Origin: an uncultured Actinomyces sp.
Lineage (GTDB): Bacteria; Actinomycetota; Actinomycetes; Actinomycetales; Actinomycetaceae
Direction of reading: 5' to 3'
NCBI GenBank assembly: GCA_938040725.1
Contig: CALHZX010000029.1
Span: forward strand, 1-12,043
Length of the DNA stretch: 12,043 nucleotides
Under the pieces are notes generated by a model. It did no database searches and had not been told where the DNA came from. It saw only the letters and a list, made by a program, of their open reading frames with translations. Both the position numbers and the translations under genes were made by a program. Positions 6,332 to 12,043 of this stretch are shown here, piece by piece. Each line of letters opens with the position of its first letter. Position 1 is the stretch's first letter.

Positions 6332-8004
6332 CCCTGAGATTGTGACACGGCGGAAGCCAAGACTTGCGAAGCGTGGCGGCGCGCCGCAGCCGAGTGCGGA
6401 TCCCCACCCATCATGCGCGTCAGTTCGGCTTCGCGCGCCTCCCCGCACACGTCACGAACCTGCGTCGTCCCGTCGTTTTTCTCGATGACGAGATGCTGGT
6501 CCCCGAAAGCGGCGACCTGGGCCAAGTGCGTCACGACGATAACCTGGCGCGACGCAGCGAGTCTCTTCAGGCGTGCGCCTACCTCCGTTGCGGTCTGCCC
6601 GCCGATGCCCGCATCAATTTCGTCAAAAATAAACGTCGAGGAAGCCTCGGTACGTCCCAGCATCAGCTCGAGGGCGAGCATCACGCGCGAGAGTTCGCCG
6701 CCAGAGGCACCCTGACCGAGGGGACGCGCAGGAGCATGCGGGTGCGGCTGCATGCGGAAGACGACGATCTCACACCCGTGGGACGTCGGCTTGGTTGCAT
6801 CGAGGTCAATGTGGAGGGTGGCGTCGGGCATCGACAGGGCATGTAACTCATCGTTGACGCCGCTGGCAAGTTCTGCCGCAAGCGTGGCGCGTGCGGCCGT
6901 CAGGCGGGCGCCGCATGCGAGCACGTGTTCCTGTGCTGCGCGGAGCTCTTGCTCAACCAGGGCGGGATCCGAGGCCGGAGCCGACAGCTCGGCGAGCCGA
7001 ACACGCGCTTCTTGGACCCACGCGAGCAGGCCCTCAACATCGGCCGCTCGGCCACGCAACGCATCTTTAATCGCAGCCCGACGGGCATGAATCTGCGCCA
7101 GGCGCTGCGGATCCGCGTCAAGTCGGCTCAGATAGGACGACACGTCATCAGCGAGGGCATCCAACTCGAGTGCCTGGTTGCGGGCGCGGGCGACGAAATC
7201 AGCCACGGCCTCGTCGAAGCGCGAGGCCTCGTCCAGCTGCGCGTATGCACTGCGCGCGGACTCTACCGCACCCGCATAGTCGCCACGATCATCCCCCTTC
7301 AGATAACCGAGAGAAGCCCCCATCAGGGCGCGAAGATCCTCAACATTCGTCAGGCGCGCGGCCTCCCGCACCAGGTCCTCTTCTTCGCCTGGCTGCGGAT
7401 CAAGCGCCTCGATCTGATCGATAGCCGCACGCAAATCGTCGATCTCCTCGGCACGCTCAGACGCGTCGCCACGCAGGGAATCAAGGCGATGCTTGATATC
7501 AACGGCTGCGCGAAAAGCTGCGCGATACTCCTCCAGGACAGCCCCATGTTCGCTGCCACCAAATTGATCCAGCGCACGTCGTTGAGCGGCCTCCCCCGTC
7601 AGCCGAATCTGATCCGACTGACCATGGATCGTCACCATCGACCCGACGATATCGGCCAATACGGAAGCAGGAACGGGACGGGAACCAAGGTGCGCACGCG
7701 AGCGCCCCGCTGCACGGACCGACCGACCAACAATCAGCTCATCGCCTTCAACGAGGCCACCAGCGTCCTCCACGCGTGACCCAATATCGGGCGTGATCGA
7801 AAAAATGCCATCGACCGACAGACGCTGCGCACCGCTACGCACGAGCGCAGCGTCAGCGCGAGCCCCGAGAAGAAGCTGCAGACTCGATAACACCATCGTT
7901 TTACCGGCACCAGTTTCACCGGTCACAACGACGAGCCCAGGGCCAAAGTCGACGTGCGCGTTGGCAATGACACCCAGATTGGAGATATCGAGAGATTCAA
8001 TCAC
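6328..8004 (-). CDS. recN: RecN, SMC-like DNA repair ATPase
   Basis: RecN is an SMC-like ATPase that acts early in double-strand break repair. The 558-aa product starts MIESLDISNLGVIANAHVDF. It has a Walker A GETGAGKT (29-36), long helical coiled-coil arms (about 140-370, Ala/Glu/Arg/Leu-rich), the ABC signature GASGGELSRV (432-441), Walker B FIFDEIDAGIGG (458-469) and the H-loop VTHLAQVA (491-498). The start is chosen as the GTG at 8004. GGAGGGA (8020-8014) sits 9 nt before it, the GTG overlaps the nadK stop as GTGA like its neighbours, and family similarity begins there. The ATG at 8022 has no ribosome site and contains the Shine-Dalgarno within its own first codons. The gene is intact and of normal family length. 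Confidence 0.96.
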   Translation of the reverse strand: MIESLDISNLGVIANAHVDFGPGLVVVTGETGAGKTMVLSSLQLLLGARADAALVRSGAQRLSVDGIFSITPDIGSRVEDAGGLVEGDELIVGRSVRAAGRSRAHLGSRPVPASVLADIVGSMVTIHGQSDQIRLTGEAAQRRALDQFGGSEHGAVLEEYRAAFRAAVDIKHRLDSLRGDASERAEEIDDLRAAIDQIEALDPQPGEEEDLVREAARLTNVEDLRALMGASLGYLKGDDRGDYAGAVESARSAYAQLDEASRFDEAVADFVARARNQALELDALADDVSSYLSRLDADPQRLAQIHARRAAIKDALRGRAADVEGLLAWVQEARVRLAELSAPASDPALVEQELRAAQEHVLACGARLTAARATLAAELASGVNDELHALSMPDATLHIDLDATKPTSHGCEIVVFRMQPHPHAPARPLGQGASGGELSRVMLALELMLGRTEASSTFIFDEIDAGIGGQTATEVGARLKRLAASRQVIVVTHLAQVAAFGDQHLVIEKNDGTTQVRDVCGEAREAELTRMMGGDPHSAAARRHASQVLASAVSQSQG

Positions 8005-8831
8005 TGCGCAGCGTCCCTCCATCCACGTACCGGCAAATTGAACTTACGGACGAGACGCGCAGAAAACGGCGTATGGTCCACACGCACCAGCTGCACAGGA
8101 GACGATCCCACGCGCGCACGCACGACGCCACCGGCCGGGACAGTCATACGGCGCAGGCCATCACACCACATTTCCGGAGCAGTCCACATATCATCGAGGA
8201 CCACAATCTCCACACACGCCGACGGGCCAACGACGAGCGGACGCGTAAACAACCCGTGCGCCGCCAACGGAGCGACAACGATTGCCTCCGTATCCGGCCA
8301 CACGACGGGCCCACCAGCGGAGAAAGAATAGGCAGTTGAGCCGGTCGGCGTCGACAAAATCATGCCGTCGGCACCGTATGTCGACACTTCCTGCCCATCG
8401 ACGACAAGGGCAAAATGAACGGGGTGAGCGACGTCCGTGTGCATAACGACTGCTTCGTTGAGCGCCCAGTCGTCGGCCTTGGAACCGTCGGGACGCTCCA
8501 TCGTCACATCCAGGGTCATGCGACGTTCGACCGAAAAATCTCCGTCGGCGATCTTGCGTGCAAGGTCACCGGTACCCTTATCACCCAGTTCCGTCAAGAA
8601 GCCCATGTGGCCAGCGTTGATACCCAGCAGAGGGACGTCCAGGGCACGCGCGCTTGACGCTGCCACCAAAAATGTTCCGTCGCCGCCGATCGACAGCACC
8701 ATGTCGATGCCGCCCCCAGATGCGTCTTCGACGACCTCGATATCGCGCGCGTTCAGTGCCTCCGCCAAGCTCACGGCACTCGTCACCGCGTTCGGGCGGT
8801 GACGATGGCGCACCATCAACACACGGGTCAT
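8001..8831 (-). CDS. nadK: NAD kinase
   Basis: NadK phosphorylates NAD to NADP in the cytosol using ATP or polyphosphate. The 276-aa product has the catalytic GGDGT (49-53) with Asp51. The glycine-rich INAGHMGFL (71-79) follows, then NE (125-126) and the long conserved GADGMILSTPTGSTAY (153-168) running into SFSAGGPVV, and AAHGLFTRPLVV (190-201). Every key NAD-binding element of the family is present. The start is well defined: GGAGGA (8842-8837) lies 5 nt before the ATG, which overlaps the tlyA stop as ATGA. The position between tlyA and recN matches ppnK (Rv1695) in mycobacteria. The coupling suggests constant, low-cost co-expression rather than specific regulation. Confidence 0.97.
   Translation of the reverse strand: MTRVLMVRHRHRPNAVTSAVSLAEALNARDIEVVEDASGGGIDMVLSIGGDGTFLVAASSARALDVPLLGINAGHMGFLTELGDKGTGDLARKIADGDFSVERRMTLDVTMERPDGSKADDWALNEAVVMHTDVAHPVHFALVVDGQEVSTYGADGMILSTPTGSTAYSFSAGGPVVWPDTEAIVVAPLAAHGLFTRPLVVGPSACVEIVVLDDMWTAPEMWCDGLRRMTVPAGGVVRARVGSSPVQLVRVDHTPFSARLVRKFNLPVRGWRDAAQ
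8014..8020 (-). promoter_or_regulatory. Ribosome binding site that decides the recN start
   Basis: GGAGGGA on the minus strand lies 9 nt upstream of the GTG at 8004 and inside the codons that would follow an ATG start at 8022. Its position favours the GTG, which also overlaps the nadK stop in the same four-base manner as the neighbouring genes. Confidence 0.7.
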
Positions 8832-9655
8832 GAGTGTCCTCCAGCAGGACCAGCAGCGACGGCCGCACGGATGTAATCGGTCAGTTCAGACGGATCGATG
8901 GGCTCAGGATAATCGCGCCGCATATGAACGAAGTACTCGACGTTACCACTCGGGCCGGGAAGCGGTGACGCGGCGATAGCTGCGATGTCGAGCCCCAGCT
9001 CAATCGCGCATCGCGCAACCTTTTCGACCGTTTCAATGTGATGCTCCGGGTTGCGCACCACTCCCCCGTGTCCGAGCCTGTCTTTTCCGATCTCAAACTG
9101 AGGCTTGACCATCAACAGGAAGTCAGCGTGAGGCGCGGCCGCGGCAACCAGCGCGGGGAGCACGAGGGTCAGCGAAATGAACGACATATCCCCCACGACA
9201 AGTTCGGGCGCGGGTGCGACCAAGGCAGGATCGAGGGTACGCACGTTCGTTCGATCATGAACCTCGACACGAGGATCGGACTGCAGCTTCCAGGCCAGCT
9301 GACCGTAACCCACGTCCACAGCGACGACCGAGGCAGCGCCGCGACGCAACAAAACGTCGGTAAAGCCACCCGTCGAGGCACCTGCATCCAACGCGCGGCG
9401 TCCTTCAATCACCGGCGCTTTATCACCGAGCACGTCAAGGGCTCCTGCAAGCTTGTGCGCGCCACGCGAGACGTACTCGGGGTCATCGGACTCCTCAACG
9501 AGGATCGCCTGCGCAGGATCCATCTGGCGGGCCGGCTTCAGGACAATCTGACCGTCGAGCTTCACGCGCCCGTCCTCGATCATCTGCGCAGCAACAGATC
9601 GCGATTTCGCAAGCCCACGCCGGACCAGTTCAGAATCAATACGGCGAAGCTTCAC
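8828..9655 (-). CDS. tlyA: TlyA, rRNA 2'-O-methyltransferase
   Basis: TlyA methylates 2'-OH groups of cytidines in 16S and 23S rRNA, the modifications that make mycobacterial ribosomes capreomycin-sensitive. The 275-aa product has an N-terminal S4 RNA-binding domain (RRIDSELVRRGLAKSRSVAA, 4-23, to about 60) and a FtsJ-like SAM methyltransferase domain. The domain includes the SAM loop LDAGASTGGFTD (89-100). The probable catalytic tetrad is Lys68 (GAHKL), Asp156 (VGDMSF), Lys184 (MVKPQF) and Glu240 (NVEYF). The interdomain linker reads PEYVSRG, with Tyr where I recall Trp in the mycobacterial RAWV linker. The start is GTG, with GGAGA (9665-9661) 5 nt upstream, and it overlaps the small ORF's stop as GTGA. 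Old 'hemolysin' names for this family should be treated with caution. Confidence 0.96.
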   Translation of the reverse strand: MKLRRIDSELVRRGLAKSRSVAAQMIEDGRVKLDGQIVLKPARQMDPAQAILVEESDDPEYVSRGAHKLAGALDVLGDKAPVIEGRRALDAGASTGGFTDVLLRRGAASVVAVDVGYGQLAWKLQSDPRVEVHDRTNVRTLDPALVAPAPELVVGDMSFISLTLVLPALVAAAAPHADFLLMVKPQFEIGKDRLGHGGVVRNPEHHIETVEKVARCAIELGLDIAAIAASPLPGPSGNVEYFVHMRRDYPEPIDPSELTDYIRAAVAAGPAGGHS

Positions 9656-9840
9656 GTATCTCTCCGATCCTTATGATGGACGCGCATCTGTTCGCCAGGG
9701 AGGGCCACGCCGCTGGGAACATCGGCAGACAAGGCCCGGCGCAAATCGGACTCAATGGCTTCCAGCGTCGCAATTTGCTCCGACGCTGGAAGACCGTCGA
9801 ACCCGACGAGCCGAGCCTCCGTCTGTTCACGTAGGGCCAT
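9652..9840 (-). CDS. Small conserved actinobacterial protein (Rv1693-position homologue), unknown function
   Basis: The gene encodes a 62-residue protein starting MALREQTEARLVGFDGLP. It sits exactly between the phosphatase and tlyA: its ATG overlaps the phosphatase stop as TGATG, and its stop overlaps the tlyA GTG as GTGA. GAGG lies 4 nt before the ATG. The core LPASEQIATLEAIESDLRRAL (about 17-37) looks like one amphipathic helix with regular Leu/Ile spacing. It resembles the small proteins of similar size found at this place in other actinobacteria, including Rv1693. Its tail is polar and basic (QMRVHHKDRRD). No catalytic motif, signal peptide or membrane segment is visible. Its frame alone explains the 185-nt space between two certain genes, and the double coupling makes it very likely real. 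Possible roles are partner or stabiliser of a neighbouring product, or a translational relay to tlyA; neither can be shown here. Confidence 0.75.
   Translation of the reverse strand: MALREQTEARLVGFDGLPASEQIATLEAIESDLRRALSADVPSGVALPGEQMRVHHKDRRDT
9661..9665 (-). promoter_or_regulatory. Ribosome binding site supporting the GTG start of tlyA
   Basis: GGAGA lies 5 nt before the GTG at 9655, within the end of the small upstream ORF. It supports both the non-ATG start and a GTGA stop-start overlap, so tlyA can be started independently or by termination-reinitiation. Confidence 0.7.
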
Positions 9841-12043
9841 CAGGCCTCGTCGTCCAAATCTGCTGTCGCCTCGAGGAGCTGCTCAAGCTCCTCTTCACCG
9901 GGCAGGAAAGCCGGCGTCTGCGCACCTGGCTCCGGCAGGCTGTCCGCGTTCGCAGCGACGTCGAAGAAATCGTCGTCATCCGCGGGCGCCGCGGTCGGCT
10001 CGGGCGCGGTGACGATACCCGCAGGATCGTCGTTGCTGACAACGGTGATTTCCGGGCACGAAGGAGCGGCCCCTGCGGCGTCCGCGTACTCCCACGCAGC
10101 GGCGGCGAGTGCACGGTAGGAGTCGATCGTGATCGTCACGGGCTCGGTGAGCTCGATATCGTCAAGGGTCAACACACCGGAGCGGTGTGCCTTCGCCACC
10201 TGGGACAGGCCACACGTCCAGGTGCCATCACGATGATGCTTCGGGGCGGGATGTGCTTCCAACAGACCACGCATGTCGATCGCAAGGTAGCTGGGGCGCT
10301 GGCCGCGCGGTGCACGGATGACGTCCCTGGCCAGGTGGACACCGGTAAGAACGTGCATCGCGGGAACGCCCGCGGCGACCGCTCCCATGATGTCGGTTTC
10401 GAGCCGGTCGCCCACGGCGAGCGGGTTCTGTGCGCCCACAAGCTCGCTCGCACGACGGTAGATACCAGGCTCAGGCTTTCCGCCAGCAGTAGGACGCTTG
10501 TGGGTCGCATGTTGAATCGCACGCACAAGCGAACCGTTGCCGAGCGCCTGCCCACGCTCAACGGGCAACGTCGCGTCCAGGTTGGAGGCGTAGAAGGCTG
10601 CGCCACGCTCGATTGCGAATGCGCCCTCGGACAGAAGTGCCCAATTCACCTGCTTATCGAGGCCCTGCACGACGGCAACGGGCTCATCGTCCGCACTATC
10701 AACGAGGACGAAGCCACGCTCTTCCAGAGCAAGACGCAGGCCAGCACCACCAATCACGAGAACCTTCGAGCCTTCCTCAAGCTCCTCAGCCATGATCGCG
10801 GCAATATCCATCGCGGAGGTCATCACCATGTCAGCCGTCGCATCAAAGTCCATGCTGTTGAGCTTCTCCGTCACCTGCGCAGGCGTACGCATTGCGTTGT
10901 TCGTGACGAACGCAGAAGCCATACCGAGCTCACGCGCCTCGACGACAGACGCAGCCGCATGCTCGATGCGCTCGTCGCCCGACCACGCGGTGCCATCAAG
11001 GTCAAGGAGAGCGCAATCGTAGTCCTCGGCGAGGGCGTTGCCGGTGCCACGCAACGGCGAACGCTTCCCATCGACATCTGAATCCTGGTACAGGGCAACG
11101 TCGATGATCTCAGCATCTTCAGCAACGGCAGGCATAGCATCGAGAACCTCGCCGGCTTCGTCGTCGCGACCGAGCTCTGTCAGGCGCTGTGCCTTCACTT
11201 CCATCAGTCGACGACGCAGTTCGTCATCGGCAGAGGCAGGCAGTGCAGCGAGCGCATCGTCGACGATCACGAGGCCCACGTCAGCCTGGCCGAGGTCGGC
11301 GCGGGCACCGGAGGAGACGAGGACGAGCTCGACCTGCTCAGCGAGATCAAGGGACGAGGCATCGGTTGCGTCGATGATTTCGACGGCCTTCTCCGGATGG
11401 CCAAGACCACGTTCGGCATCTGCCTCGACTGCACGCAGCGATGAATCGCCGCGCATACGACGGACCGCACGGACCTCGCGCAGAGCTTCCTCGTAGCGGC
11501 CGGACGCGTAAGCAGTGAGAGCAGCGGCCTCACGCACAACATCGACGCGACCGGCGCGGGAAACCGCCGCCTGAGCGTGCTGATACGCAGCCTCCGGATC
11601 GAGATCGATCAGCTGCCCAGCCATCACGAGATGACGCGCAACGATGTCTCGGTTAGGACCGGAAAGGGTGGCAAGGGCACGCAGTGCATCACGGTCGAGC
11701 TCATCGGCGCTAACACCGGCCGGAATCGTCGGTTCGTTTCCGTTCGGCGACACGTATTCATCCGTCGACGAATAGTTCTTATACGAAGCATCCTTTCGGC
11801 GGTCGTCGCGGAAACCACCGCGGCGATCATCACGCTGCTGGTAGCCACCGCGTCGATCATCGCGACGCTGGAAACCACCACGATCCCCACGGCGCTCATC
11901 GCGACCACCGAAATCACGACGATCATTGTCGCGACGCTGGAAACCACGGCGATCACCGTCACGGCGATCGTCACGGAAACCACCACGACGATCATCACGC
12001 TGCTGGTAGCCACCGCGTCGATCATCGCGACGCTGGAAACCAC
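9840..12043 (-). CDS. RGG/RDD-repeat + TPR-like + HAD-IIA phosphatase fusion protein (5' end outside window)
   Basis: One frame stays open from the right edge to the TGA at 9840, giving at least 734 residues. The first ~82 are Arg/Asp/Gly-rich repeats (12041-11796), followed by a short polar linker. Counting from the GTG at 11753 as residue 1: residues 20-215 are Ala/Leu-rich paired helices of TPR type (AALTAYASGRYEEALREVRA, 77-96), resembling Rv1691. Residues 244-500 are a HAD-IIA phosphatase resembling Rv1692, which dephosphorylates glycerol 3-phosphate. It has motif I DLDGT (251-255), motif II FVTNNA (282-287), Lys426 in GGKPEPG, and motif IV VGDRLETD (447-454). After a ~70-residue domain comes an acidic tail (DDDDFFD 592-598, GEEELEQLL 619-627). 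The GTG at 11753 has only weak GGATG upstream, so it may be internal or a secondary start. The stop overlaps the next gene as TGATG. Substrate and function of the extra parts are unknown. Confidence 0.85.
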   Translation of the reverse strand, partial: GFQRRDDRRGGYQQRDDRRGGFRDDRRDGDRRGFQRRDNDRRDFGGRDERRGDRGGFQRRDDRRGGYQQRDDRRGGFRDDRRKDASYKNYSSTDEYVSPNGNEPTIPAGVSADELDRDALRALATLSGPNRDIVARHLVMAGQLIDLDPEAAYQHAQAAVSRAGRVDVVREAAALTAYASGRYEEALREVRAVRRMRGDSSLRAVEADAERGLGHPEKAVEIIDATDASSLDLAEQVELVLVSSGARADLGQADVGLVIVDDALAALPASADDELRRRLMEVKAQRLTELGRDDEAGEVLDAMPAVAEDAEIIDVALYQDSDVDGKRSPLRGTGNALAEDYDCALLDLDGTAWSGDERIEHAAASVVEARELGMASAFVTNNAMRTPAQVTEKLNSMDFDATADMVMTSAMDIAAIMAEELEEGSKVLVIGGAGLRLALEERGFVLVDSADDEPVAVVQGLDKQVNWALLSEGAFAIERGAAFYASNLDATLPVERGQALGNGSLVRAIQHATHKRPTAGGKPEPGIYRRASELVGAQNPLAVGDRLETDIMGAVAAGVPAMHVLTGVHLARDVIRAPRGQRPSYLAIDMRGLLEAHPAPKHHRDGTWTCGLSQVAKAHRSGVLTLDDIELTEPVTITIDSYRALAAAAWEYADAAGAAPSCPEITVVSNDDPAGIVTAPEPTAAPADDDDFFDVAANADSLPEPGAQTPAFLPGEEELEQLLEATADLDDEA
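11811..12043 (-). repeat. In-frame tandem repeat block coding for Arg/Asp/Gly-rich segment, 165-nt long-range period
   Basis: Positions 11811-11878 and 11976-12043 match at 66 of 68 bases, with an unbroken identical run of 55 bases (11824-11878 versus 11989-12043). The offset is 165 nt, exactly 55 codons. A 17-base unit gcgacgctggaaaccac recurs at 11862, 11931 and 12027. The encoded modules are about ten residues long, such as GGFQRRDDRR and GGYQQRDDRR. The second copy touches the window edge, so the array continues outside. Near-identity at DNA level implies recent duplication or ongoing homogenisation. Confidence 0.9.

Noticed and set aside
6332..6448. Upstream extension of steA starting at 6448
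   Set aside because: It would overlap recN by 121 nt, adds 39 residues unlike the family, and ignores the ATGA overlap seen throughout the chain.
6925..7779. A 284-codon plus-strand frame opposite recN
   Set aside because: It mirrors the coiled-coil arm region of RecN, whose regular composition keeps other frames open; there is no domain or ribosome site.
10185..11081. A 298-codon plus-strand frame opposite the phosphatase domain
   Set aside because: It is antisense to a domain with all HAD motifs intact, and the product is His/Arg-rich and unlike any family I know.
11624..12043. A Val/Ser/Met-rich minus-strand frame resembling a hydrophobic membrane protein
   Set aside because: It is the off-frame reading of the Arg/Asp/Gly repeats, so the hydrophobic repetition is a by-product. 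The other frame continues directly into the phosphatase.
11811..12043. Regular spaced repeats suggesting a CRISPR array
   Set aside because: The repeats are in frame with a gene, the spacers are related to the repeats, and unit lengths do not follow a fixed repeat-plus-unique-spacer pattern.

Overview
The window comes from a high-GC Gram-positive bacterium (Actinomycetota). All genes I can support lie on the minus strand. Reading along that strand, the order is [TPR + HAD-IIA phosphatase] - small ORF - tlyA - nadK - recN - steA - steB/mctB-like - pyrG - NUDIX ADP-ribose pyrophosphatase. This is, from memory, the order of Mycobacterium tuberculosis Rv1691 to Rv1700. The next block is sufR-sufB, the start of an actinobacterial SUF iron-sulfur operon. 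Several features make me favour a non-mycobacterial lineage such as Actinomycetaceae, but this is a guess: a fused Rv1691/Rv1692 counterpart, no intein in the visible part of sufB, and moderate rather than extreme GC.

Layout, from the right-hand edge in the direction of transcription. (1) 12043-9840 is one open reading frame that runs off the window. It has an Arg/Asp/Gly-rich repeated N-terminus, a helical TPR-like region, a HAD-IIA phosphatase domain and an acidic C-terminal tail. (2) 9840-4296 is an extremely compact chain: 62-aa protein, TlyA, NAD kinase, RecN, SteA, SteB. Each gene overlaps the previous one by 1-4 nt (TGATG, GTGA, ATGA, GTGA, ATGA, ATGA), so all are likely co-transcribed and translationally coupled. 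(3) 4161-4295 is the first gap; it holds a strong GC-rich hairpin without a U-tract, a probable end of the long transcript. (4) pyrG and the NUDIX gene (4160-1840) form a two-gene unit with an ATGA overlap. (5) 1687-1839 is a 153-nt gap with a weaker hairpin and then a 24-bp near-perfect palindrome next to a -10-like TACACT, the likely sufR promoter and operator. (6) sufR (1686-991) and sufB (958 to beyond the left edge) are 32 nt apart and probably co-transcribed.

Functionally the long chain mixes translation (TlyA rRNA methylation), NADP supply (NadK), DNA repair (RecN), septation or envelope growth (SteA/SteB) and a small-phosphate phosphatase. pyrG and NUDIX add CTP synthesis and nucleotide-sugar clean-up. 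The suf genes are a separate Fe-S assembly unit that SufR, itself an Fe-S sensor, probably represses.

Most of the window is conserved actinobacterial core. The parts most worth attention are the RGG/RDD-repeat N-terminus joined in frame to a TPR-phosphatase, and the palindrome in front of sufR. No RNA genes, insertion sequences, CRISPR arrays or phage genes were seen, and no gene-free stretch exceeds 300 nt.
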